A stretch of DNA of 64,000 bases from the NCBI GenBank assembly GCA_030248065.1, contig JASAMV010003052.1:81154-145153 (forward strand). Reading direction: 5' to 3'. This document shows positions 21,762 through 33,624 of this stretch, one piece after another. Numbering within the stretch: the stretch's first letter is position 1; each line of letters opens with the position of its first letter. The stretch comes from Rhynchonema sp. JSB1_4. Taxonomy: Eukaryota; Nematoda; Chromadorea; Monhysterida; Xyalidae. The position numbers and the translations under genes were made by a program. The notes below the pieces were generated by a model. The model was not told where the DNA came from. It did no database searches and was given only the letters and a program-made list of their open reading frames with translations.

Positions 21762-24593
21762 TTATGACTGTTCGGTGTCACAAGTGGACTCCTCCGATTC
21801 ACTGCTGCCGTCGACGCTGCAGTCCATGTTTACATCGTAAGTACTGTTGAAATGGGAAAAGTCGACGCTCCACGAGTGCGACAATTTGTCGCGATGCACA
21901 ATGTCGTACAGTCTGAAAGGATGCGGTTGTGTTGATTTTGGACAAAAAAATTATGAACGCTTTGTTGCTAATTATAGCTGGCTTTTTCAAATGTGAATTC
22001 TGCAATGTCTTTTTGGTGGCCCGTTTCGACCTGCTCACACAGATGGGCGGGACCCCAGGTTATCGTCAGTGTGAATGCACCAGATGTTTCCAAAAAAACC
22101 AAACACGAGCTGGTTTTATGCTCGCGCCAAACATCACTACTTGTGCAACGGCACAATGGCGTTAGCAGAATGGCCCTCACGAGGGGCAGCATTGCGCCAA
22201 CAACATCAGTATTAGCCAGTCATCGATGAAATGACAGCAGCGATTGAAGAATCAATTTGGATGGCGATTTGACACTGTTCCTTATGTATTTTGACAGAGA
22301 AAACAAATAAATACAATATTTCGGCTTAGATTTATGTCGTCAACTCAGATCCTCGACTCACCACAACGGTCATTATATTGTAACCATTGTGCTTACACAG
22401 GGCTGCCTGAGTTGACGAACCAGTTTCGACGATTTTAACAACTGGCCAATATTTCGCCCAACCTGCGTCCCCAAAGCAGATCTTTCGGCAAATAGGACAT
22501 GCGCGATTGAAAGGTCATGCCGGTTGCCTCCACGATTCCCTCGACCGCAACCAGCACTTCAAATTGATCGTGTTGTCTCGGTGCAGCGTTGGTCGATGTG
22601 TAGTGATGTTTCAACGGACTATGGCTGTCGATCACGTGACGTACGGTGATTGGCCACAACAACATCACTCGGTCCATGCCGTTGTCGTAGCCCAAGTCCA
22701 TGTTGAAGTAGCGCACTTGCTCGATCTCTCCTTCCTGAGATCAAAAAAATACAAGAAGGGTAAAAAATGAGTCACATACTGTAGCTACTATCACTGATCA
22801 GCTGCAATTTTTGGCAGATTGGCTAACGAGCCTGCACAGGCTCCACACAAACCATGCAAGGTCAGCGGTGTATCAGCCGGGCCTGCGCCTGTGGTGACCT
22901 ATTAGGCACTGTGTACCTATGTGGTGCCGGCAGGCACAGGCCCCAAGCAGCCAAAAAACTGCAGCTGGTGCTATATGAGTTGTCCAACGTGCTTTTTGGG
23001 AGCATGTTTCCACCTGTTTCACAGGTCATCGTCAGTGCGAATGCACCAAATAGCCACTTGACCCCAGGGAACGCCTGCATAATTTTATATCGCGCTTTTT
23101 ATTATTTTTTATTTTTATTTTATTTTTTTATTTTTATTTTATTTTATTTTTATTTATTTTTAATTTTTATTTTATATGCCCAAAGTTCGTCAGGTGTCCT
23201 TGTCCACCCATCAACTCACCTTCGTAACATGTTTGCGCAACAGATAGCACCTCAAATGCGGCTCAACAATCGGATTTCTGGCGTTCATGTCGGCCACACG
23301 AAACGTCAACACCAATTTCCCATCCTCCACACAAACGCAGGCTTTGTCGCTGAATCGAATCTGTTTCGAATGGCGTTTCGGGCGGAGGAATTTCGCGAGC
23401 ACCATGCCCGCCAGGATGGTTTGGAGGAAGACGCCGATGATGGATTGCAGGCAGACGAGACAGATGGTGATTGGACACTCGGTGGTCACGTAGCTGAAAG
23501 AACCAAATGATGATATTTTTGATGATGGGCATGATAACAAAACTGCATGTCGCATGTTCAGGACTGATGACATTTTTCATTTCGCTTTTTTCTCTTGCCG
23601 ATGGGCAAGATAACATGGAAAACGATCACTCCGCGTAGGTTTACAATATCAGCGGGGCTATCACTGACGATGTTCGGGTGCACCAGTCAGTTGGCATGTT
23701 GGGAAAAGCTAGTCCCGTTGCCTTGACAGAGAGAAAACGCGAATTTTCGATTTCGCGATAGAAGGCACGGGTTGGCTTAAGGTTTGGCCTAAGCCTAAGC
23801 CTAAGCCTAATAGTAAGCCTAAGCCTAAGCCTAAGCCTAAGCCCAAGCCTAAGCCTGAGAAAAAGGGAAGTCAATTTTGAAACGGGACTAGCTTTTCCCA
23901 AAATGCAGTCAGTTGTCAATGTAAAACACGTATCTTCACATTGTGTCATTGATCATAAAATATCAAATTCGCAAGAATCACACCGATAACCATATCCGAT
24001 CGTGTGTTGCGTTTCGACCGAGAACAGAAACGACGATGTAAATCCATCGACACTCTGAATGCACGTGGTCGTGCCATTAGTCGATGTGTCGTACACGGTC
24101 ACAATCAGCCAGTAGACGTTGGCGAAGAGTAGCCAACTGAGCATGTAGCCCGATAGGAAGATCAGACACACGTACCGCCATTGAAGTTCGAGCAACACGC
24201 CGAACCAATCGCTGTAATTATGTATGTAGGCAATTCTGAACCTGTTGTACCCTGATTTAGGAAGGCAGTATGACATCAGTACCTGTAACAAGCAGTGGGT
24301 GGGTATTGCTGGGAGACCAGCGAAGCACCATTGACGGGGTTCACCAATCGGGGGCGCTTCACCGATGAATCATTGTTTGCGGTGTTGTTGCACGGGACCA
24401 CGTGCACCTGAAAGGAAATATCTTTGACAAGCTGATGTTTCATACAAATAACACGAAGTATGACCAAAGTCAGTTAACGAACTTCCTCCATGGACGATTT
24501 GCGTGTGGTACGTTGCACGGCACTTGCAATGAGCCCAGCGGTGTGACGGGTGAGGTTCTTCAGCAGGTTACTTCCACCAGCGCGTTCGGTCAT
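21762..24593 (-). CDS. Inward-rectifier potassium channel (Kir)
   Basis: Two-TM tetrameric K+ channel subunit of the plasma membrane, gated by PIP2. Exons on the minus strand: 24593-24483, 24407-24283, 24211-23984, 23493-23220, 22734-22463, 21912-21762; all phases close, giving 386 aa. Landmarks: N-terminal RPRLVNPVNG (the RLVNK.G block); M1 YVCLIFLSGYMLSWLLF; pore helix and filter SVETQHTIGYGYR; TTECPI then M2 ITICLVCLQSIIGVFLQT; the PIP2-binding FLRPKRHSKQIRFS; cytoplasmic blocks RNPIVEPHLRCYLL, LPKDLLWGRRLYDIV and VDFSHFNSTYDV; acidic C-terminus. Length and domain order are normal. The 23494-23983 intron carries a small inverted-repeat element with nematode telomere units. Confidence 0.93.
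22040..22145 (+). repeat. Copy of dispersed GGTGCACCAGGTCATC repeat
   Basis: The pattern ccaggttatcgtcagtgtga, atgcaccagatg, acacgagctggttttatgct is shared with copies at 54065-54150 and 59009-59145. It is in Kir intron 5. Another partial copy, at 22990-23075, lies in the same intron region of the window's minus-strand gene set. Confidence 0.65.
23700..23900. mobile_element. Small inverted-repeat element carrying interstitial TTAGGC telomere units
   Basis: The arms tgggaaaagctagtcccgtt (23700-23719) and the exact complement (23881-23900) enclose about eleven GCCTAA units (23787-23857), with single interruptions (tagtaa, gcccaa). GCCTAA is the complement of TTAGGC, the nematode telomere repeat. 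The arms may extend a few more bases (gcat.tt). The block lies in a Kir intron. No target duplication was found. Confidence 0.75.
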
Positions 24594-26469
24594 GTAGAAT
24601 TCAAGGTGCACCAGGAAGAAAAACAGTCAGAGTTGAAAGATGAACTTGCTGTTTAACGATGGCTTCCTTCTGCTTGGCGTGGTGACCAGATGAATGGCTG
24701 TTTTCCGCCAGCGGGTTTACTATCCGTTTTTGAACCAAGACAAATTGTGAGCTGTTTTCGTGCGGAATTAAGAGTAAAACGGCCGAAAACTATGACGCAC
24801 GCAACCTCAAAATGGCTCAAAAACTTTACTTGGATGAACTTTGACTTTTTGAAATTGTTTGACTTGATGGGTTTTTTATTATCCGGGCCCGTCGCAGCGA
24901 TGGAGAATTTTTAACTGTTTTTGAATCGCTGAGTTTTCGACCGCGATTTTTTCATTTTGTGTCACATAAGGGCAAAGTTGAATTATTCCATTGGTGTGCA
25001 TATATACCTATTGCTGCTGCAATATTTCAGAGGGGCCAGATTATTTATTAGCTGCAATAAAGAATCTGAAACCTTATGCACCTACTCGTTTTCTGGCGGA
25101 GCGAGTGTTGAAGTAATGGCAAAAAGCAGCACATTCAACGTGAAAGTGACAAGCACAACAGAGTGCAGCTTTTGAAAATATGTAAAAAAAACGTTGGCAG
25201 AAAACGCCTGTTTAAATTTCCCCAACACCAAGACCATATTGGAAGAACTACCCGATGTCACGTTAGTGTAAGATCCTGGCCGAAAAAAGAATAAAACGGA
25301 AACTGAACTGCTGCCGTCAATATTTTACCCACTGATGATACTATGGGAGTCGAAAATATGCCGTGGTACTAAATAACATGTCAAAAACCAAATCATGGTG
25401 TAACTTTCCGGACGAAAACAGTCTGCTAAAGTTGTGCGACCGACCGACCAAAACTCTGGTTGCGCGTCAGATCGCCACAAATTGCACGACACATAGCGCA
25501 GACCAAAGGGTGTAAAAAATCTCAGTACGCTCATTCGCGCACGACGGCGGGCAGTCCAAAAAGAGCATAAGCAAAATGTCATCTGAATCAGAAAGCACAA
25601 ACAGATGGTACCGCTATAAAAAGTTATGCCACCGCAACCACAAATATCAGACCAATTTGGGTTTATTTCAGAGTACTGTCTGGTGGCGTTTAGCTAGGTA
25701 TGTATGTACGTACGTAGGTTTACGATTTGGACGAAAATACCCCAACTTGCTGTTTACGTTTCAATTACCGTTTGCAAAAATTGCTCGAACCTCAACACCA
25801 TAGTGCAGTTTTGCCTGCCAAAAACTTCTGTTCCACCATCTGGGAGGAGTATCACGCAAGGTTGTAAACAGAATTTCGCACATAATATTTGGCCAGCCGA
25901 CAAAACATAACAGATGTTACCGGCAAGCAAAACACGTGGTGAAAAACCCACAAAAACCGATGACCGACACAGCTGTCGAAGGTAGGTAGATTCTGCACTG
26001 CTCAATCTAATGGCTCCCCTATAGCCGAGCTTAATGAACTATTTACCTCACCAAAACGACTTAGGCGGCACTACATTATGTTTGGGAACTCACATCAAAA
26101 CAATAAAAAGGCGGAACCAAAGGAGCGCATTTTTACCAGTCGTTGTACTTTTATTCGCGACTCATCAAATGAGAAATGGTCGTCGTATCACTAACTAGTA
26201 AACACACAAATAGCATCTTTGAGAAGTGAAATCAGGGTTATTTCCTTTCAAAATCAACGTCAGTTGGAAATTGGATATATCTTTGAATAGCAAAAAAAGA
26301 AAAAAGATTCCATTTAGCTGCGGCATGATTTGTGACCCATTTCTCTTAGTTAAATTGACAGAAACAAGTTGTAGTTGTAGGTCTGGATAAACCATGCCGC
26401 AATCGACAAAGAGCCTATTCCCAACGTCAGCCTGCAATCAAGTATTCATAATCATTCTCTCTCATTGCA
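24594..26469. other. Intergenic, no supported gene
   Basis: Upstream of the Kir start and downstream of the TMEM272-like gene; both are on the minus strand, so the Kir promoter must lie in the lower-numbered part. A possible alternative terminal exon of the TMEM272-like gene (after a 3' splice site near 26430) could encode about 25 further residues; this is not certain. Confidence 0.5.
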
Positions 26470-28034
26470 TCACCTTGTCATATAGGTAAAGAATGCTACA
26501 ACAATCAGTACCAGCATTGTAACGAGCAGTATCAGGCCGAACCAATAGAGCATTATCAGCCACCAGCAGAAGGTAACGTATCGAATTTGGCATAATTGTA
26601 GATTGTATTGATTGGTTGCGGATAAATTCGGCGGTGATTGGTACACAAGCACGCAGCCTGCAAACAGAAGGTTAAGATGAAAAATTTGTGAAAACGTCAT
26701 CTAAAAATAACAAGAATCCGAGAGCCTGCAAGATTACAGCCAAAAACGCACCAAGTAGGAACCAGATGAACTGCAGTGCAAGTGAGCAGATGTTGAAGAT
26801 CGGCAGAAAGTCGGTTCGGCAGCTTTTGATTCGGTCGTTGGATAGAATATCGATCTGAAATAACAATAACATTAAAAGATTTTAGAAATATATGACCAAA
26901 CGTCACGTTGACAGAGGTTATGAGATCAGTGTGAAACATCATCGGGCCTAGTTGGATCATCCAAACATGGATGAGATGAGCCGATACTCCCAAGGGACCA
27001 AAATTAAAAAAAACCAATTATATAAGTGTCGATTTCCAAACACACATGTCGAATTCTGTTGAGTTTCGGCAGAAACGCCATTCCGATCATATTGCTCAGC
27101 GACTGCAGCATATAGACGGCGCCGAACGCGGCCAGCCAATAACCGAGCGCTTCCGTCCACCACGGAATGGCATCGGAGCGACAAAGCAGCATGTGACAGG
27201 CTGCCACCAGCGCCAGGACACAGCCGTAGATGAGCTCGATAACCAGCAGGATAGTGACGAAGTCTGGGAACGTCCGGAATAAAATTGGGCGAAGTTCGCC
27301 AGGCCGTGCCATGCTTTGAGATCAGATCGAATCCGTCCACCTCACACGCGTCACACATTCTTTTGAATTGAGGACATATCGAGATTTACTGATACGAAAT
27401 CTCAACCAGCTTTGTTTGGTCACAATTTTTTGGAGAACATTGATCGAACGTGGCGGCATCGGAAAATCTTGTTTTTTCGACGCGTGTGACCATTAGGCTC
27501 GGCCCGGTCCAATCTGACTAAATTCCACCCCCAAAATATGAATGTCAACTGACTTTGTTTCAATTTTTCGTTCGCAAACACATCCGAGCACGTCTGACAG
27601 GTGTTGGATCGTTTCAGCAGCCCGAATCGATGCGAGATCTTGTAGCTGAGCGCGTTGCCAAACGGGTGGTGCATCGGGGGGTCTTCGGCTTGTGTCGAGT
27701 CTGTCACAATCGAACCGAAGAGAAAATATGCGGCAGACAAAAGCGACGAAAGTGAAAGAAAATTTGGCCAGCGGACACTAATTATTTGAATCAATCATAA
27801 ATTCGTACCGAAAGCGTCCGAAGTGGTCGCAGTTTGTAGGCGTTGACTTTTGGATGCAGATTCAAACGATTCGTTGGTGTTTTGCGTTTTGGACAGTTGC
27901 TCTTCGGAGGAATTCTCTCTGGAGCCGGAGAAAAGTGAGCCAACCAGTGGAAGCGGTATGGAAAACCCGCTGGCGGTCGACGGAACGCTTTTAGCGGGGC
28001 TGTTGGCTGAACTTGAGATCGGCGGGTCGGTCGA
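26470..28034 (-). CDS. TMEM272-like four-transmembrane protein
   Basis: Probable small integral membrane protein of unknown function. Exon segments on the minus strand: 28034-27809 (Ser/Pro-rich cytoplasmic N-terminus), 27700-27554 (Cys-containing, TCQTCSDVF), 27312 to about 27040 (TM1 LLVIELIYGCVLALVAA, TM2 YWLAAFGAVYMLQSLSNM), 26854-26752 (TM3 SLALQFIWFLLG) and 26657-26470 (CVLVYQSPPNLS, Cys loop, TM4 CWWLIMLYWFGLILLV). The last two joins keep phase exactly. The TM3-loop-TM4 pattern (W..G..VY….P, Cys, FCWW) resembles TMEM272-like proteins of nematodes and vertebrates. The join between the 27554 and 27312 exons is unresolved, and the start codon was not found, so the N-terminal exons could belong to another transcript. 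Confidence 0.5.
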
Positions 28035-28993
28035 CTGAAAGTGAAACATCACCGGTACTTATTGTTGTGATTTCAAAGAATTAACGCCTGACGTTTTAGC
28101 GCAGCGCACAACACACTTTGCTCATACGCTCAGTACTATCAGTATTAAGCATGATTTAGAATGTTACCAACTTCAAAATAGCACCGTTGCACACTGTCAT
28201 AGTTAGCCACCATGGTTAATTCACAAATTCAAATTTTGCTCCACTTCAACTGATGTTATAAATTTTAGCGGTTTACTCAGATGCAGCACCTGTCAAAGTC
28301 AAACTGTTTCAAACCCGTGTAACAACAGTTCTGTTACCTTGGTGCCAGATCCTGAGCTCGTCACCTTTTTCTCATTCATTATTCACTCGCGTGTGTCCTG
28401 TTTCTATGATTGATATTGATTGGGCAAAAAATAGATATGGTCTTTGAGCTTTGACAGCAGCAACAGCAACTGCGTTTGGTGGTTGGCAGGTAAAAGGACC
28501 TACATGCTGACAACAGGGAGGGAAGGGAATGGGTCGTTTTGGTGTTCGTTGTGTTGATAGATATAGAATGATTGAACGACATTTTGCATTAGCAATGTGG
28601 ACAACTGAAAATATTAGTGTCACCCGCATGAGAGTGGAGATTTGCATGCTCATGGATCTGGAGTAGTGTCGAAGTCATCACAAAACTATTGTGCATGTCA
28701 AATCAGATAATTGCCAGCGTCAATGTGTACATGCCAGCAGTGCTTATATAAACCGTACCAAAGCTCCGAATTTCCCACAGCCAGATGAGGTGGTAACCCA
28801 ATACGGAAAGACAGTGACAACACGTTTTTTTAACTCTGTCCCTATAGTCTAGTGAGTCTGCACATTCTCTCTCACACGCTCAGCTTAGCATCATGCACTG
28901 AACCAAACTAAGCACCGCGCATTTATGTAGGTGCGTGACGTAAGCAAGCACATAGTGTTTTCACGTGTGACACAATAACCAACCAGTTAAAGT
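28035..28993. other. Intergenic, 5' side of the TMEM272-like gene
   Basis: No recognised exon. The start codon of the TMEM272-like gene is expected here or within the next intron. Otherwise nothing was recognised before the PIG-C stop codon. Confidence 0.45.
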
Positions 28994-31055
28994 TTATGAC
29001 AAATCCGGCAGGATCGCTTCATCCCACGGGCCGTGAATGGTGCTGAAGTAAACATATGATGTGAATCAGTGTAGTTCCTGGGGGGGAGGGGGTCCCCCTT
29101 GGGTACACTATCTCCCCCTCAGGTGGTACACTATCCCCCTATCTTCCCCTCCGGGTACACTATCTCCCCCAATTTTTGCCTAAAATAGGCATTTTTAGGC
29201 CTAAAATGGGCATTTTTAGACCAAAAAATGAGCGATTTTCAGGTCAATGTTCTCAAAAGTGGCCAAAATACCCTTTTTCTGAAGAATTTTTTCCAAAAAG
29301 GGGCAAAAATAGGTCAAATTTTCTACCTCAAAAAGTGACTTTTTCCTGAATTTGGGTCTCCCCCCTTCCCCCCCTCGGGGGTACACTATCTCCCCCTCCG
29401 AAAAAAACGGAGGGTCCGCTATCTCCCCCTCCGGACCAGGAACTACACTGATGTGAATAACAAAATTGCAAAAAGAGACAAATACCCAGAAAAAGGTTTC
29501 AAAAAGTAAATGGCCAAACCTTTTCAAAGGTTGCATCAGCACAAGCAGCGCTGGACAGAACAATGTGAGAAACAGCAGCGATCCGAGTATGAGACAGGCG
29601 GCCACCGCCGACAATTGCCATACCGCTGCTAGCAAGACAACGGCAAAGAACAACGTCAGAATCGGCAAATTGTCTCGATTTTCAGCAACGAACTGCTTCT
29701 TGTTTATTGGGCCCGCGTGCATCATAGCCTTTCGACAGCTCGGCCAAAATGCGAATAATAACAAGGCAGCCGCCAATAGTGTGAAAGCAGCTTCGTTCTC
29801 GGATAATCGCGACACGAGACACACGACGGCGAACACTGCGGCGTTGAGAGAGAAGGACGAACTGACACTGGAAAACGAATATTTTCAAATTATTTTTCGC
29901 ATTTACTTTTATGATTCCATTTCTTTGCTCTGAAAAAACAACCGTCCAAAAACACGTAAACAGTCAACTAACACCGGGGCATCCACGCCATAATCGTGGA
30001 AAGCGAGATGTAACACGAACGCAGTGGTCACCATCGCATGTATAGTGTCCGTGCTCACAGTGGCCGTGAGTGTGCGCAACACAGGCGACAGCGCGTAGCC
30101 GAAACCAACGAACAACATTAGGGTGAGCAACATAGTCGAGACTGAAACGCGTGAAGAATCGAGCAAGATGTAACCTGGATGCATATATTATCCCGCTGTG
30201 AAACATTAATAATGGCGAGTAGAAATGGCAACAAAACCCTGCTTTGCACCTAACGTCCTGAACTTTAGGTGCAAAAACAATTTTTAGGCGCAAATTGGAC
30301 CTAAAATGTCCACAAAATCCATGCCAACGACGGACCTCGTTTCGCATTTATCGGATGTTCAAAATGAGCGACGAGCGCGACATTAACGCAGGCGACAACG
30401 GCCAACAGTGATTGCCAACCGATCAGATTGTCACGAATGCAGACGAACAGCAGAACGTAGAGGAACACCACGCACAGCTGGTGCACCGGATACATCGAAC
30501 CACGCACGCACTCGGCGAACGTGTACGTTTGCGCGGTCACTGCAAAAGGGGAATGAATAAAGGCACAGTCTGCGCCAAACGGGACGATCTATTTCGTCAT
30601 ACGACATGAAGGTCATCTTCATCTATCATCTGTGAATGACAACCATAGTTTTTTTTTCAAAATTGACTGGGTGCAACTTGCACCTAATATGTCAAATTCT
30701 AGGTGCAAATTTGTTTTATGAACAAAGTGTGAAAAATCTAGGTGCAAGTTGCACCTAACCTCCAGTTTTTAGGTGCAATTCTGAAAATTGTCTAAAAAGT
30801 GTCTAAAAAAACCTATGATGACAACCCCTAATCCCAAAAATGTGAGCGGCTCGAGTTTTGCCCTGCGGCTTGGCATCAGCGCGGTTTACTTTCAAATTCG
30901 ATGTGGTTCCTCTACGAACTCTGCTTGTTCATCACCTTACCGTTGGTTTGCAATCTGTGCATAAACTCAGGACCGCTGTAGTTGTCCGGATAGTCCTGTT
31001 GTTCGTAGAGTATGCGACGCCATGCTTTTCGAGTTGTTGTCACCTTCGACGGCAT
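28994..31055 (-). CDS. PIG-C, GPI-GlcNAc transferase subunit C
   Basis: Subunit of the ER complex that adds GlcNAc to phosphatidylinositol, the first step of GPI-anchor synthesis. Exons on the minus strand: 31055-30941, 30539-30336, 30174-29973, 29867-29520, 29042-28994; all phases close, giving 305 aa (normal length). Diagnostic blocks: WRRILYEQQDYPDNYSGPEF near the N-terminus; SPVLRTLTATVSTDTIHAM; HLAFHDYG; SFSLNAAVFAVVCLVSRL; and the C-terminal IHGPWDEA. Several hydrophobic helices are visible, as expected for this multi-pass protein. The last intron (29043-29519) is mostly a hAT-like MITE; without it the intron would be about 85 bp. Intron 1 has palindromic AGGTGCAAGTTGCACCT words. Confidence 0.93.
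29067..29450. mobile_element. hAT-like MITE, CAGTGTAGTTCCTGG family, copy 1
   Basis: A 384-bp element with exact terminal inverted repeats CAGTGTAGTTCCTGG and CCAGGAACTACACTG, flanked by the 8-bp duplication atgtgaat (29059-29066, 29451-29458). The G/C-run-rich ends surround an AT-rich core with taggcatttttaggcct words. It lies in the last PIG-C intron. The intact duplication suggests recent insertion. Confidence 0.92.
30230..30800. repeat. AGGTGCAAGTTGCACCT palindromic words
   Basis: The words taggtgcaa and ttgcaccta, singly or as the palindrome aggtgcaagttgcacct, recur at least six times across PIG-C introns 1 and 2 (about 30240-30300 and 30665-30780). They may be remnants of a small inverted-repeat element; no clear borders were found. 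Confidence 0.45.
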
Positions 31056-31424
31056 TGTGGTGACGTAAACGTATAGATCAGTGTTGTGAATTGGAAGTGC
31101 AAATGACTTCGCACAGTAAAACTGGGGCTGTCTGTCCTTGCTTTGTTTCGTGGATTGTGTGTGGAACGCTGAATTTCCTGGGGACTGAAAACAAGTTTTT
31201 ATTCAGAACACAACTCACGTTGTCCATTTTTTCAAAAAAACTGTACGTGACGCATTGTCGTCTTGTCCACTTGTCGGAAATAAAATCCCCAAAAATTGAT
31301 CCCGGAGTTTTGGTCAGTCGGGCCGGGCCGAGGTTACAGTGACAAACTAAAAAAACCGCTTTTTTGAAGAAAAAAACGGAAAAAACCCGTATTTTTTGAG
31401 TCTGGTAATTTTCGAAAATAAGCA

Positions 31425-31565
31425 TGGGCACAGTACCCAATACCACCCAATACCCAGTACCTGGGATTGGGTTGGGTGTGGTATTGGGTACCCAATACTG
31501 ACTCAATACCTGGTATTGGTATTGGGTATTGAGTGGCGCGCTTGGTATTGGGTATTGGGTGGGGG
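31425..31565. repeat. GGTATTGGGTA minisatellite, first block
   Basis: Irregular tandem runs of (TACCCAA)n switch strand to (TTGGGTA)n, so the block is partly self-complementary. The same words recur at 31750-31790 and in a larger array at 32498-32818. Confidence 0.8.
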
Positions 31566-31825
31566 CGATTCCATGCAGGCAATACCAAAATGACCCATAA
31601 GTTGTCAAATTTTTCTAGTTTTTCCCTCAAATTGATGGTTTCTGATCAGAAATGCCAAAGTCAAAGAAGAAAAGGTGCGTCTGTTTCTTTTTTAGAACTG
31701 GAATGGAAACAGAATCTAGACCGCCCCCCCCGCCCAGTTATGGGTGGGCACAATACCCAATACTAATACCACCCAACACCAATACCAGCAATGGTGTAGC
31801 TGGGGGGGGGGAGTGGGGGGTCCCC

Positions 31826-31921
31826 CCCTAGGTACAGTAGGTAGGTTGCCGCCCCTCACCTGGTACAGCAGGTAGGTTGCCGCCCCTCCCCTGGTACAGT
31901 AGGTAGGTTGCCGCCCCACCT
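31826..31921. repeat. Tandem ggtacagtaggtaggttgcc repeat
   Basis: Three near-identical units of about 30 bp, each containing tacagtaggtaggttgccgc, with a further unit at about 32081-32104. They look like the internal part of a G/C-run MITE, but no complete ends were found. Confidence 0.65.
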
Positions 31922-32104
31922 AACTTTTTACCAAAAACATTCATTTTTGGCTTAAAATTGCATAAAATTAGCATATTTGTCTGCAAAGTGTTTTAGGCCA
32001 CATTTTCTTCAGTATTTAGACATAAAAAATTTCGGTTTCCAGATGACCCCCCCCCAAGTGGTACGACCCCCCTAGCTCGGCTGGTACCGTAGGTAGGTTG
32101 CCGC

Positions 32105-32497
32105 CAGTGTAGTTCCTGGGGGGGGAGGGGGGCCCCCCTAAGGTACACTAACCGCCGCGACCAAGGTACACTAGTAAACTAACCGCCGCGCCAGGTACAC
32201 TAACCGCCTCAATTTTTGCCCAAAATAGGCATTTTTAGGCCTAAAATGGGCATTTTTAGGCCCAAAATGGGTGATTTTTAGGTAGATGTTGTCAGAAATC
32301 GCCAATATACCCTTTTTATGAAGAATTTTTTCCAAAAAGGGCCAAAAATCGGTCAAATTTTCTACCCCAAAAAGTGACTTTTTCCTGGATTTGGGTCTTC
32401 CCCCCCCCCCCTTCCCCCCCCAGGGAGGTACACTAACCGCCGCACGGAAAAAAGGGGTAGGTACACTAACCGCCGCGCCGGACCAGGAACTACACTG
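32105..32497. mobile_element. CAGTGTAGTTCCTGG family, copy 2 (no target duplication)
   Basis: A 393-bp copy with both 15-bp ends intact. The flanks differ (gttgccgc left, gggtattg right), and the right flank is the GGTATTGGG array. Either the element inserted and one flank was later replaced, or two copies recombined. Confidence 0.85.
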
Positions 32498-32818
32498 GGG
32501 TATTGGGTATTGGTCTTAGTTATGGTTTGGTATTGGGTTTTTGGGCTGGTATTGGGTTGGTATTGGGTTAGTATTGGGTTTGGTATTGGTTTGGTATTGG
32601 GTTTTGAGTCAGGTTTTGGGTTTGGTATTGGTTTTTTCTGGATTAGTATTGGGTATTGGTTTTGACCCAATACCTGGGCTAACCCAATACCAATACCCAA
32701 TACCAATACCAGGCCAGCTTCAATACCAATACCCAATACCAGAATTAGACCCAATACCAATACCAAACACTGGTATTGGCATTGGTATTGGGTGGTATTG
32801 GGTATTGGGTATACTGGC
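32498..32818. repeat. GGTATTGGGTA minisatellite, large block
   Basis: Roughly 320 bp of variants of ggtattgggt on the plus strand, with a central part in the opposite orientation (acccaatacc), so the array could fold back on itself. It abuts MITE copy 2 directly. Confidence 0.85.
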
Positions 32819-33228
32819 AGGCGGAAAAAAAACCGGTTTTTTTTCCGAAAAAAAAACCGTTTTTTTTCCGAGACCCGAATACTTTTCCATTTATTTTTCC
32901 GTGGGTATCTTTTCGGTTTTTGATCGGAAAAATATCGGTACTTTATCAAATTCAAATTCAAATTTTATCTGCAAGCTTACGCGAAGACCTTCACAAGATC
33001 CGGAAAAACCCTTAAATTAAAACAGTGTTAATAACAAAGAATGTGAACATGAATGAAAAAAAACGACAATGGAAACGCACCGGTGAGATTAGACCAATCA
33101 AACGAGCCAAACTAGCGCAACCAACACGCAACAACGGCAAATTCAGCAACGGATGACGTTGACGAGAACGAGAATACGATTTTAAATATTGATGATGATC
33201 TGAAAGCAGCAACCCAGTGACTGAGGAG

Positions 33229-33615
33229 CAGTGTAGTTCCTGGGGGGGGGAGGGGGGGTCCCCCCCCCCTAAGGTACACTAACAAGGTACACTAGTACAC
33301 TAACCGCCGCGCCAGGTACACTAACCGCCTCAATTTTTGCCTAAAATTGGCATTTTTAGGCCTAAAATGGGCATTTTTAGGCCTAAAATGAGTGATTTTT
33401 AGGTCAATGATGTCAAAAGTCGCCAAAATACCCTTTTTATGAAGAATTTTTTCCAAAAAGGGCCAAAAATCGGTCAAATTTTCTACCCCAAAAAGTGACT
33501 TTTTCCTGGATTTGGGTCTTCCCCCCCCCTTCCCCCCCCAGGGAGGTACACTAACCGCCGCACGGAAAAAAGGGGTAGGTACACTAACCGCCGCGCCGGA
33601 CCAGGAACTACACTG
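33229..33615. mobile_element. CAGTGTAGTTCCTGG family, copy 3
   Basis: A 387-bp copy with intact ends and the exact 8-bp duplication ctgaggag (33221-33228, 33616-33623). The internal sequence is closely similar to copy 2. Confidence 0.92.
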
Positions 33616-33624
33616 CTGAGGAGA

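Noticed and set aside
32362..33020. Long overlapping frames rich in LVLGIG / NTQYQ
   Set aside because: They are translations of the GGTATTGGG minisatellite and adjoining MITE, not proteins.
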